A stretch of 64,000 bases of DNA from Amycolatopsis nivea (lineage in GTDB: Bacteria > Actinomycetota > Actinomycetes > Mycobacteriales > Pseudonocardiaceae). Positions 1-7,824 of the stretch are shown in pieces. The position numbers and the translations under genes were made by a program. The notes under the pieces were generated by a model. The model saw nothing but the letters and a program-made list of their open reading frames with translations, made no database searches and had not been told where the DNA came from. The stretch's first letter is position 1, and every line of letters starts with the position of its first letter. Where the stretch lies: contig NZ_SDLT01000016.1 in the NCBI RefSeq assembly GCF_004522235.1, positions 1-64,000 on the forward strand, written 5' to 3'.

Positions 1-12
1 CCCTGATCTCGG

Positions 13-543
13 ATGTCCGTCAAAACGGGTCAGGCCCACCCGGTTACCGTGGCCAATCGGATCGAGAAGCAGGAAGCCGACCGCAGGCGTCTTCAACGCG
101 AACTCGCCGGCGAACCGGGCTGGGTGACCGAGACCGACGAGCACGGCCAACCGCGGCACCGCTGGGGAATCCAGCACCCCGGAGAGGAGCGCGCGGTCTA
201 CCTGCGGCGCGAAATCGCCACCCTCACCGAGCAAATCGACTACTGGAAGGGCGTCTACGCCCAGCTCCAGGCTGAGGGCAAGGCGTCCACGCTGGGGCCG
301 GACACCGTGAGCACGGGCGACTGGGTGCTGTACAACAACATGTGGATGCGCGTACGGCGAGTCAACAAGAAGTCGGTCACCGTGCCGAACCCAGTCTTCC
401 CGCCACCCCGGCGCGGAGAGAAAGAAGCCACCTGGACCGTCGCCTGGCACAAGCTGCGCGGCTACCGCACCACTGAGCAGATGCCGCCGGAAGTCGTCGA
501 CGCGTATGAGGCACCGGGCACCGACCCAGTCATTGATAGCTGA
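13..543 (+). CDS. DUF3560-like protein, C-terminal portion only
   Basis: The 176-residue product opens with PVTVANRIEKQEADRRRLQ and continues with a coiled, Arg/Glu-rich stretch and a C-terminal block (about residues 98-155) containing GDWVLYNNMWMRVRRVNKKSV. This matches my memory of the C-terminal half of DUF3560 proteins found on actinobacterial conjugative elements. Family members are normally much longer, with an N-terminal domain that is absent here. An in-frame TGA lies at 4-6 and no good ribosome-binding site precedes the ATG. The gene may therefore be the tail of a longer, disrupted gene whose 5' part is outside the window. Function unknown. Confidence 0.6.
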   Translation: MSVKTGQAHPVTVANRIEKQEADRRRLQRELAGEPGWVTETDEHGQPRHRWGIQHPGEERAVYLRREIATLTEQIDYWKGVYAQLQAEGKASTLGPDTVSTGDWVLYNNMWMRVRRVNKKSVTVPNPVFPPPRRGEKEATWTVAWHKLRGYRTTEQMPPEVVDAYEAPGTDPVIDS

Positions 544-1034
544 TGCAGGCGCTCCGCAACCCGCCTGTTACGCGTGTGCCAGCGAACGACAGCGTGACGC
601 ACTCAATCACGCAACCCGCTTCGCTGCCCCGGGTCTCCGGCGACAGTGTCACGCTTATGACCGGGTCAGGTGCGCATCTCGCCACCATCTACCCGGCCGA
701 GCGACACCCGGCCAACGAGGCACCGCACCCATCGGTTGCCGCTCGACCGTTTGACCCAGCTCGCCACCTGCAGCGTCAGCAGATAGTTCGGCGTCAACGG
801 TGGCCGGCGCTCGTGGACCTCCTCGTCGCACCTGGGTGTGTGCCCGTGAATCGAAGTCGGCGACGTCCGCACTACTGCCACCGTCGCGCAAACCCGCAGG
901 CCAGCAGTACGCCCCACACCCCTACTGCAGCCTGCACGCCCGCACGGATTGCGATCTATACGCCTGGGTCTACTCGGCGGATTCACCGCGAGTCAACCCC
1001 GGAACTCCCACGGCAGGTCTTCATGCCTCGAGGC
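544..1034. other. No convincing gene; weak 234-codon ORF
   Basis: An ATG at 543 overlaps the previous stop (TGATG) and opens a frame to 1247. Its codon third positions are poorly GC-biased compared with neighbours, no family is recognisable, and it would overlap the convergent gene at 1035-1583 by more than 200 bp. I see no clear promoter, tRNA or repeat here. Confidence 0.4.
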
Positions 1035-1583
1035 TTACCGCATTGTTGCCCCGATGACGAGTTCATTGCGGGCAAGGCGCAGAAAATCGCTCCGAAACCC
1101 GCTGATTCTATCCATCGCATCCTCGGCGCTGAGAGTCCCCGCGGGCTCACCAGTCCTGGGATCGTCGACGTCGACGCCGTACATCATCGCGGGAAGCAAC
1201 CACATGTCAGACATTCCTTTAGAGAAGAACCGGTGCATGTCGGGTGAACAGATCAGTTGAACTTCGGCAGCCTTTGCGCGAATTTTGTGGACATTGTTCA
1301 GATATTCCGAAGTGATTCCTTTGAGGGCCTCTTTACCACTTGCTTCGCGAATTCTGTCGAGCAGCGAATGAGCCCGGTTCAGGGATTGAAGCAGTTCACC
1401 AAAGATCAAGATCTTCGTGTCGCGGTCGAGTTTGACCGACTCGCGTTTGCTCTCCCGCGCCCACCGTACGTCTTCGCGTTCCTGTTCGCGGCGCCAGCGC
1501 CGATCCTCGCGCCAGGCGTTGACGAGTTGACCTGCGACCACCCCGACGAGCCCGATCATCCCAACAACGATCGGCACCCACAC
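1035..1583 (-). CDS. Membrane-anchored hypothetical protein
   Basis: The 182-residue product has one N-terminal hydrophobic segment (about residues 3-22, VPIVVGMIGLVGVVAGQLV) followed by a strongly charged Arg/Glu helix (about 24-50) and a mixed C-terminal domain. This suggests a single-span anchor with a cytoplasmic coiled region. The start is a GTG with a purine-rich GGACAGG stretch just upstream. No enzymatic motif or named family is recognised. It sits alone on the minus strand between plus-strand accessory genes, typical of cargo on conjugative elements. Confidence 0.65.
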   Translation of the reverse strand: MWVPIVVGMIGLVGVVAGQLVNAWREDRRWRREQEREDVRWARESKRESVKLDRDTKILIFGELLQSLNRAHSLLDRIREASGKEALKGITSEYLNNVHKIRAKAAEVQLICSPDMHRFFSKGMSDMWLLPAMMYGVDVDDPRTGEPAGTLSAEDAMDRISGFRSDFLRLARNELVIGATMR

Positions 1584-1833
1584 CGAACCTGTCCGCTTTG
1601 CATGTCTCGCAACGTATCGCGCCGGCCCGGCGGCGGCGTTTCCCTATCGCGACCAAGCCGCGAAGAGGCATCTGATGCCAGCGTACGACCGGCCCTGTAT
1701 GCGCCGGGGTCAACCGGGCTGAGCCCCCTCGGCCGGACGAGGGGGCAGGTCAGGCCGGCGAGCGCATGTGCCGCCGAGGTCACCGTCTGTGGGTGCCGAC
1801 GCCCCGTTGGACCAGTTCAGCCTCGGGCTGTGA

Positions 1834-1853
1834 CCACGACACCCTAGTCGTGG
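1834..1853. promoter_or_regulatory. Perfect 7-bp inverted repeat upstream of the HTH gene
   Basis: CCACGAC and GTCGTGG are separated by 6 bp. The repeat lies about 115 bp before the small HTH gene at 1969 in an otherwise empty gap (1584-1968). It could be an operator for that regulator or a weak terminator; no T-run follows on either strand. Confidence 0.3.
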
Positions 1854-1968
1854 CACTCCCTCTGGTCGCGGATTGTCTCGGTAAGGTGTCTAGGGCGACA
1901 TAGTGTCGAACAGATGGACAGCCAAGCCCGGAGACCGGTCAACCTGGCCACGCGAGAGAGGGCCGCAG

Positions 1969-2244
1969 ATGGACAAGGACGAGCACATCGCGCAGTTGCG
2001 CGCTCGCCGACAACGCGTGGAGGCGATCGAGACCACGCTGGAGAGCATCCGGGACGTGGAAAGCTCGCTGCAGGAGATGAAAGAGATCCTGACCAAGCAG
2101 CTGAAAGCCGAACGCACCGAGCGGCTCGCCGACATCCGGGAAGCAGACAAGGCCGGTGTGCCGAAGACCAGAATCTCTAAGGAGGTCGGCCTCAGCCGGG
2201 CGAACCTCTACAACCATCTCAAAGGCACCCCGGCCGACGAGTAA
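1969..2244 (+). CDS. Small helix-turn-helix DNA-binding protein
   Basis: The 91-residue protein has a charged helical first half (about residues 1-55, rich in Glu, Arg and Gln, probable coiled coil) and a C-terminal HTH: the segment KTRISKEVGLSRANLYNHLK at about 66-85 resembles resolvase or phage-type DNA-recognition helices. The ATG at 1969 was chosen over an in-frame ATG at 1903 because GAGAGGG lies at the right distance. As the only regulator in this end of the element, it probably controls element genes; target unknown. Confidence 0.65.
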   Translation: MDKDEHIAQLRARRQRVEAIETTLESIRDVESSLQEMKEILTKQLKAERTERLADIREADKAGVPKTRISKEVGLSRANLYNHLKGTPADE

Positions 2245-2302
2245 TCCGCCGGGCTATCCCGGCCCGCAGACAGAAATCGAGAGACAACGCCACTGTGCGC
2301 AC

Positions 2303-3256
2303 CTATCCGCATAGCTGGCCTCCTCGCTGCCGGTAGAACTCCACAGGGTCGACGGCCTGCCCATTGGCCTCGATCTGCAAGTGCAGGTGCGCTCCAGTGG
2401 ACGCTCCCCGGTTTCCGACCGCGGCGATGGGCTCGCCGGCCCGAACGGATTGTCCTTCGCGGACCAGATTGTGGTCGTTGTGACCGTAGATCGTCACGAT
2501 CCCGTCTCCGTGCTGGATGCGCACCCACAGTCCGTAGCCGGACGCCGGGCCTGAGCTGATCACCGTGCCGGAGTTGGCTGCCAGGATCGGCGTGCCTATG
2601 GGCGCGGCGATGTCGAGTCCTTTGTGGAGCTCATTGCCGCGGTACCCGAATCTGGAGGTGCAGGTGCCGCTCGTGGGGGTCGTCCAGCCGCCGGTCGTCG
2701 CACCGTTCGTGCAGGTGGCTCCTTGGACCGCTCCGACGATCTGGCGCGCTGCTGGCTCGAATTTCGCGTAGCGGTCGGGAAAGCCCGATCGCTGCACGGT
2801 CTGGGCAGCAACGGTGACCGGCATGTTCTGCCAGTTCGGAAGCGCCAGCAGATGCCGGTAGAACTGCTCGCTGCTATAGGCGGGGTCCATGATCTGTGCG
2901 ACCGTTCCCCAGCCTTGCGAGGGCCGCTGCTGGAACAGGCCGACACTGTCGCGATCGCCATCGTTCAGGTTCTTCAGCCGTGACTCGGTGAGCGCCGCGG
3001 CGACCGCGACGACCCAGCCCTGCTCGGGCACGTTCATCCGTTTGCCGACCGCGACGATCGTCGCCGCGTTGCCCATCTCCTGTGGTCCGTACCCCGCTGC
3101 CGAGGTCGCACTGGCCCCAACAGGGGCACAGTTCGAGCCGCTGGCGGAACTGCTGGAACTGCCGAAGACGGCTTGAACCACCGCGATGGCGCCGCCGCCG
3201 ATGAAGAGCATGATCACGACGACGAACCCGGCACCGGCGGCGGCCATCTTGCCCAT
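2303..3256 (-). CDS. Conjugation-associated wall hydrolase: transglycosylase-like plus M23 peptidase
   Basis: The 317-residue protein has an N-terminal membrane anchor or signal (about residues 8-30), a Ser-rich linker, a lysozyme-like domain (about 55-165, with ALTESRL and GLFQQRPSQGWGT placing the likely catalytic Glu), and an M23 metallo-endopeptidase domain (about 195-310) with zinc motifs HKGLD and HLHLQ. It should cut both glycan strands and stem peptides so the conjugation channel can cross the thick cell wall, like VirB1-type hydrolases of Gram-positive T4SSs. GGAGGTG lies about 7 bases before the ATG. It is the last gene of the minus-strand transfer operon. Confidence 0.85.
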   Translation of the reverse strand: MGKMAAAGAGFVVVIMLFIGGGAIAVVQAVFGSSSSSASGSNCAPVGASATSAAGYGPQEMGNAATIVAVGKRMNVPEQGWVVAVAAALTESRLKNLNDGDRDSVGLFQQRPSQGWGTVAQIMDPAYSSEQFYRHLLALPNWQNMPVTVAAQTVQRSGFPDRYAKFEPAARQIVGAVQGATCTNGATTGGWTTPTSGTCTSRFGYRGNELHKGLDIAAPIGTPILAANSGTVISSGPASGYGLWVRIQHGDGIVTIYGHNDHNLVREGQSVRAGEPIAAVGNRGASTGAHLHLQIEANGQAVDPVEFYRQRGGQLCG

Positions 3257-3262
3257 GACGCA

Positions 3263-4297
3263 TCACCTCCACGGACACGCGGGATCGGGCGGGGGCATCG
3301 GGGAGGGCGGGGCCATCTCCGGACGTGCGGCGCCAGGCACCGCGGCAGTCGGACGCTGCCCACCACCGGGAGCCGAGGCACGCAGGTCCGGCCAGAGGGT
3401 GGGCAGGTCAGCCAGCGCCACTCGACCGGCGGTGCCGGGCTCGTCGAGCCGTAGCCAGCGCGGCGCGGCCATATCGAGCGGGTCAGCGGTGGCCTCGCCG
3501 CTGCTGGTCGCCACGGGGACGCGTGCAGGCCGGTCGAGACCGCGCAGCGCCTCGGCCATCGCCCTGCGTGCGTTGACCTCGCGCCTGGCACTGGGCAGCC
3601 ACACCAGCACGGGTGTGGTGATGCCCGTGACCTCGGCCAGCCGTTCGTAGCGGGCGAGTTTGCTCGCCAGGCGTGACAGTTGCTCGGTGCCGAAGTCGAA
3701 CTCGATGAACCACTCGACGTCCCGGCCGGCCTCGCGCCAGCGTCCGTAGCCGTCCGGGGTGACGATGTCGCCCCAGTGCCGGCCGCACCGGGCGGCCGAC
3801 CACCACGCCGCGAGCACGCCAGCGGCACCGGGCTGGCGGGCTCGGCGGATCAGGGTGGTGAACAGCCCGTTGCTGCCCACGGTGTGCGCCAGCTGCAGTG
3901 AGAACGCACGTCCGATCTCGCGCTCACGGCTGTAGCCCAGTTCTTTGGGGTCAATGCCGTCCTCGCGGGCGAGGGCGACGGCTCCGGCAGTGTCGAGGAC
4001 GTAGTGCATCGGGTGCGAGCCGCGGTCGCGGTGCGGCTGGAACCGGTGCAGCACACCCCACTGGTAGAGGTTGCGCAGGCGCAGGTTCGCCCCGCGGCGC
4101 CCGGTGAAGGCGATGTCGATGATCTGAGTGCTGGTGAGCACGTGGTGCTCGAACAGCATCCGGCACAGCCACCGGTCGCGGTCGGTGAGATGCCGGGCCA
4201 GCCACGCGTGGTGCTCGGCCGAGTTGAGCACGCGCGCAACAGGTCGTTTCGGCCGATGCGTGCGCAATTGCCTTTGCGGCGTGGGATTGCTCGCCAT
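3263..4297 (-). CDS. Replication-relaxation family protein
   Basis: The 344-residue product matches the Replic_Relax family: an N-terminal winged-helix region (about residues 25-90, including RDRWLCRMLFEHHVLTSTQI) and a central domain with HPMHYVLDTAGA and EWFIEFDFGTEQ. Family members act in plasmid or element replication and relaxation, probably binding DNA near an origin. The ATG at 4297 was chosen because GGAGGT sits 10 bases upstream; a longer frame begins at 4348 without such a site. The C-terminal 60 residues are Pro/Ala-rich and probably unstructured. It lies 70 bp after the coupling-protein gene on the same strand. Confidence 0.8.
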   Translation of the reverse strand: MASNPTPQRQLRTHRPKRPVARVLNSAEHHAWLARHLTDRDRWLCRMLFEHHVLTSTQIIDIAFTGRRGANLRLRNLYQWGVLHRFQPHRDRGSHPMHYVLDTAGAVALAREDGIDPKELGYSREREIGRAFSLQLAHTVGSNGLFTTLIRRARQPGAAGVLAAWWSAARCGRHWGDIVTPDGYGRWREAGRDVEWFIEFDFGTEQLSRLASKLARYERLAEVTGITTPVLVWLPSARREVNARRAMAEALRGLDRPARVPVATSSGEATADPLDMAAPRWLRLDEPGTAGRVALADLPTLWPDLRASAPGGGQRPTAAVPGAARPEMAPPSPMPPPDPACPWR

Positions 4298-4367
4298 GGT
4301 TACAGGCACCTCCAGGTCTGCGGGACGCGGGAACGCCGTGCGCACCAACGGAAAAGGCTGAGCGGGG

Positions 4368-6869
4368 TCAGGCCGCGCGGCGTGGATCGAATGTCACCGG
4401 CTGGTCGTTCTCGGCCGGTTCGGGTGTGTGTCGAGGTTCGGTGTTCACGAGCGCGAGTCGACGGATCTGCTTGGCTCGCCCGGGAATCGCGGGCGGCAGC
4501 TTCTCGGTGACCGCAGTGAACGGAGGAGCTTCCTCGCTGTCGAGGACCAGTCGCGCGGCGATGTGGAAGCGGCCGAGGTTGGCGAGGTCGTGCTCGGAGA
4601 GCCGGGGCGCGGTGTGCCGGGCCAGGTGCCGGGCGTCTTCGGGCGACGCCGAGAAAATGATCTTCGAGCGGGCGTTGGTGCTGATGCCTTCCTCGAGTTC
4701 GCGCGGCAGCTGCCGCAGGTACTGGTGCGCGAGCGTCATCGACATCCGGTAGCCGCGGGCTTCGGCGAGCATGTCCTCCATCGGGTACGCCAAGTTGAGG
4801 AAGTTGTGGCACTCGTCGATGTAGAGCGCGGCGTCGTGGCGGTCGCGCTGCGGTATCCGGGCGCGTCGGGTGGCGGCCTGCCAGGTGCGGGCCACCACGA
4901 TCGAGCCGACCAGCCGGGCGGTGTCCATCCCGAGCGCGTCCTTGCCCAAGCGCACCAGGCAGATTCCGCCGTCGAGCACGGCGTCCATGTCCACGGTGGA
5001 CTCACCCCCGGCGAGGGATGCCCGCACGAACGGGCGCAGCAGCAGGCCGCGGAGCTTGTTCATCAGGGGCGCGACGACTTGTGCCCGGCTGGCGGCGGAC
5101 AAATCGTCGTACCAGTGCCAGAAGCCGGTCAGGACGTCGTCGGAGATCTGTTCGAGCGCACGCTGCCGGAAGGCGGGCCCCGTCAGCAGTTTCGGCAGGT
5201 CGGTCAGCGTGGGTGTGCCGGGCAGCTCGCGCAATGTCAGCAGCCCCGAGCGCAGGATGTCCTCGGTGCGCGGCCCCCAGCTGGAGGCGTAAACGTGGGA
5301 GAAGATCGAGACCAGGTTGTCCACCGTGCGGGCGGTGTCGTCGCCTTCGAGTGGGTTGAGCACGGGCGGCTGGTAGCGGCTGTCGGCGTCGAAGAGCACG
5401 ACGTTCTTTCCGAGCCGTGATGGCAGCCGCATGAGGGTGTCGGCGACCAGGTCTCCCTTGGGATCGATGACGACCAGTCCGCGGCCGGCGTCGGCGTCGG
5501 CGAGGATCATCCGCGCCATCAACTCGGACTTGCCCGAACCGGTCGCACCCAGGATGTGCAGATGATGGCGCGAGTCGGCGACGCGCAGCCCCACCGGCCG
5601 GGGGTGGCCGGAGTCGGTGATCCCGATCGGTTTCACCCCGGCTCCCTCGGTGGCGATACCCGGTGGCGGCGGAACCGCCTTCGCCCCGGCGCGCTGCAAA
5701 CCGGGCACGGCCTCGTCGGTCGGGACGTGCGCGAGCGCGGCCAGCTCGGCGATCGAGAGCAGATCGCCGGAGGTGAGGCGTCGTTCGGACACGGACTTGA
5801 CCGGATGCGTGAGCCGGACGCGACGGTAGTAGTTGTGTTCGCTGTAGGCCGCGAACGCGCTGGCGATGGCATGGCCGCGTCCGCGCAAGTGTTCACGCAC
5901 CGGAACCCGCTCAGCGCTGGTCGCGTGCTCGTCGACCAGGGTGGCCACGGCATAACGGATGCGGGTCTCGTACTGGGAGCTGCGCTGTTTGGTCACGATG
6001 ACCCGGTCCTGCGCCGAGGTTTCCAGGGAGGTTTGGTGATCGACGACCTGCTTCTTGGCGGTCGTGCTGGGCTTGCGTGATCCGGTGTGCGGGGTGATGA
6101 GGTCTAGCAGGCGTCCGGCCAGCTTGACCGAGCTGCCTGCGCGGGCCTGGCGGGCGGCTCGGCGAGCTTTGCGAACACGAGCGCCGGTGACCGGGCGCGC
6201 GAGGATCTGTACTACGGCACGTTCTTGGATGGCCATGCCGACCGGGGCGCCCAGCAAGGCGCGGACGGGATCAGCGGGGAAGTCCGACCGGATAGGAAGT
6301 GCTTCGCTCCGGGCCAGGCGCAGTTCACCGCCTACGGCCTCGACTGCTTTGCCCGGCGGATTGGACAAGGGGATCGGCGGCTTGGCGGGTGCGGTGCGGG
6401 TGTGCGCGCCGGGCCAGGCAGCCTCGATGGCGCGCTCGGCCATGCCGGGCGGCACGACGCCCGGCAGCCACAGCCGCAAGGCAACCCCGGTGTGGGAAAA
6501 CACGTACTCCCACACGATGTGCGGCTGGCCGTGCATCCGCCGTTTCCAGCCGGATCGCAACAACCCGACCAGGTTGGAGTACAAGGCCGCTGCGCCGTCC
6601 GGATCGACCGTGGGCGGAGCCAGCACTGTGACCACCCGGGCGTCGGCGGCCATCCGGTCGTGGCACCGGCGCGCCCACCACCGGCGCCCGGCCACGACGC
6701 CAGTCACCGCGAGCGCAATGGCCGGCCCGGCGAGTGGCCCCCAGGACAGTGCGAATTCCCGCAGCGCGGCGAAGACAGCGCGCACTGCGGCACCGGGATC
6801 GCGGAGGTAGTCCTGCAACGGCGATGCGAGCAGCCTCGCCGAAGCGGCAAAAGACTGGGTAGAAGGCAT
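4368..6869 (-). CDS. Type IV coupling protein (TraD/VirD4-like ATPase)
   Basis: The 833-residue protein carries a hydrophobic N-terminal segment (about 42-62), a Walker A motif GATGSGKS near residue 441, VVIDPKGDLVADTL just after it, and a Walker B motif ALYIDECHNF near residue 680. This is the organisation of HerA/FtsK-superfamily coupling proteins that recruit relaxase-bound DNA to the type IV channel and pump it through at the inner membrane. GAGAGGGG precedes the ATG. It lies 42 bp downstream of the GP88 gene and upstream of the replication-relaxation gene, so it belongs to the transfer operon. Confidence 0.9.
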   Translation of the reverse strand: MPSTQSFAASARLLASPLQDYLRDPGAAVRAVFAALREFALSWGPLAGPAIALAVTGVVAGRRWWARRCHDRMAADARVVTVLAPPTVDPDGAAALYSNLVGLLRSGWKRRMHGQPHIVWEYVFSHTGVALRLWLPGVVPPGMAERAIEAAWPGAHTRTAPAKPPIPLSNPPGKAVEAVGGELRLARSEALPIRSDFPADPVRALLGAPVGMAIQERAVVQILARPVTGARVRKARRAARQARAGSSVKLAGRLLDLITPHTGSRKPSTTAKKQVVDHQTSLETSAQDRVIVTKQRSSQYETRIRYAVATLVDEHATSAERVPVREHLRGRGHAIASAFAAYSEHNYYRRVRLTHPVKSVSERRLTSGDLLSIAELAALAHVPTDEAVPGLQRAGAKAVPPPPGIATEGAGVKPIGITDSGHPRPVGLRVADSRHHLHILGATGSGKSELMARMILADADAGRGLVVIDPKGDLVADTLMRLPSRLGKNVVLFDADSRYQPPVLNPLEGDDTARTVDNLVSIFSHVYASSWGPRTEDILRSGLLTLRELPGTPTLTDLPKLLTGPAFRQRALEQISDDVLTGFWHWYDDLSAASRAQVVAPLMNKLRGLLLRPFVRASLAGGESTVDMDAVLDGGICLVRLGKDALGMDTARLVGSIVVARTWQAATRRARIPQRDRHDAALYIDECHNFLNLAYPMEDMLAEARGYRMSMTLAHQYLRQLPRELEEGISTNARSKIIFSASPEDARHLARHTAPRLSEHDLANLGRFHIAARLVLDSEEAPPFTAVTEKLPPAIPGRAKQIRRLALVNTEPRHTPEPAENDQPVTFDPRRAA

Positions 6870-6911
6870 CAGAAATCCCCTCTCGCAAGGAAGAGTCGTA
6901 AGGACGTGGAT

Positions 6912-7739
6912 TCAGGCCGCGTGTCGCTCGGCATCGTTCACGCTCGCTCGGGCTTCCGGCGTCGGTGCAGGAGCGGACGGGTCGTTGGGTGCGAGCCGCA
7001 GATGACGCTGCCGTCTGTGTGCCCGTTCGGCGTCGATCTCGGCCTGCCACTCCGACAGCCGTCGTCCGCCCATGCGCTTGAGGAACTGCGGGATGCGGTT
7101 CGCGGGCACCCCGACCAATCGCGGGCCGAGCACGGCGAGCAGATCCGAGGCTTCCTGCGATGACCACTCGGGGGCCTCGGTGATGGCGTCCTCATCGGGA
7201 AACACATCGGCGACCCGGTCACGGTCGGGATCGATAAACGAATCTTCACGACCGCCGTAGCTGTAGACCCACAGGAAGTTCTCGGGCGGGCCCGGTTCGA
7301 TCAGTCGCTTGAACCGCCGAACTTCCTTGGTATACGCATAGAACGTCACCTGCGGGCAGGCTCGCATCACGCGACACCACGCCAAAGTGTAGGCATCGCT
7401 GAAAAAATCCCCTGCGTCGTGCACCCTGATAAATTTCCCGGCGAGGCGCGGTGCCGACAGTTCACTGATCATGGCTGCTTCCCAACCGGGCAAGTCTTCG
7501 AGGACGTACGCGAGATTGGCGGTATGCTTGGCTTTGACCGCAGGGAAGAGATAGGTTCCATTGCGCGCGTAGCAGATCCGAGCGCATGCGCTTGCCGCCG
7601 GGCAGGTCACCTGCGTGCGTCCGTCGGGCAGCCGGGCGGCTAACGCGGGCAGAGTCCAGTTCCAGACACCGATTGCGCGCATCTCCCGGTTTTGCGTCAG
7701 CAACCGACCCGGTCGGGTCACGCTGGCGGAAGAAGACAT
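6912..7739 (-). CDS. GP88-family protein (phage-type, function unknown)
   Basis: The 275-residue product shows the cysteine cluster TCPAASACARICYARNG near residue 50, followed by KFIRVHDAGDFFSDAY and VTFYAYTKEVRRF. These match the GP88 family known from mycobacteriophages and plasmids. The spaced cysteines suggest a metal or Fe-S site, but no activity is established to my knowledge. GAGGTG precedes the ATG. It is unusual to find it between VirB4 and coupling-protein genes; the placement suggests it is co-expressed with DNA transfer functions. Confidence 0.8.
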   Translation of the reverse strand: MSSSASVTRPGRLLTQNREMRAIGVWNWTLPALAARLPDGRTQVTCPAASACARICYARNGTYLFPAVKAKHTANLAYVLEDLPGWEAAMISELSAPRLAGKFIRVHDAGDFFSDAYTLAWCRVMRACPQVTFYAYTKEVRRFKRLIEPGPPENFLWVYSYGGREDSFIDPDRDRVADVFPDEDAITEAPEWSSQEASDLLAVLGPRLVGVPANRIPQFLKRMGGRRLSEWQAEIDAERAHRRQRHLRLAPNDPSAPAPTPEARASVNDAERHAA

Positions 7740-7824
7740 ACGACACCTCGCAAAAGAAGTCAGGCGAGCAAATAAATTGGGCAGAACGGTTGTGGTTCAG
7801 GAGGCCCGCATGTGGCGGGGCAGG

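Noticed and set aside
543..1247. 234-codon ORF starting in a TGATG overlap
   Set aside because: Weak third-position bias, no family, and a long overlap with the convergent membrane-protein gene; reported only as an uncertain gap.
4428..5420. 330-codon plus-strand frame
   Set aside because: Antisense of the coupling-protein gene, which has clear Walker motifs.
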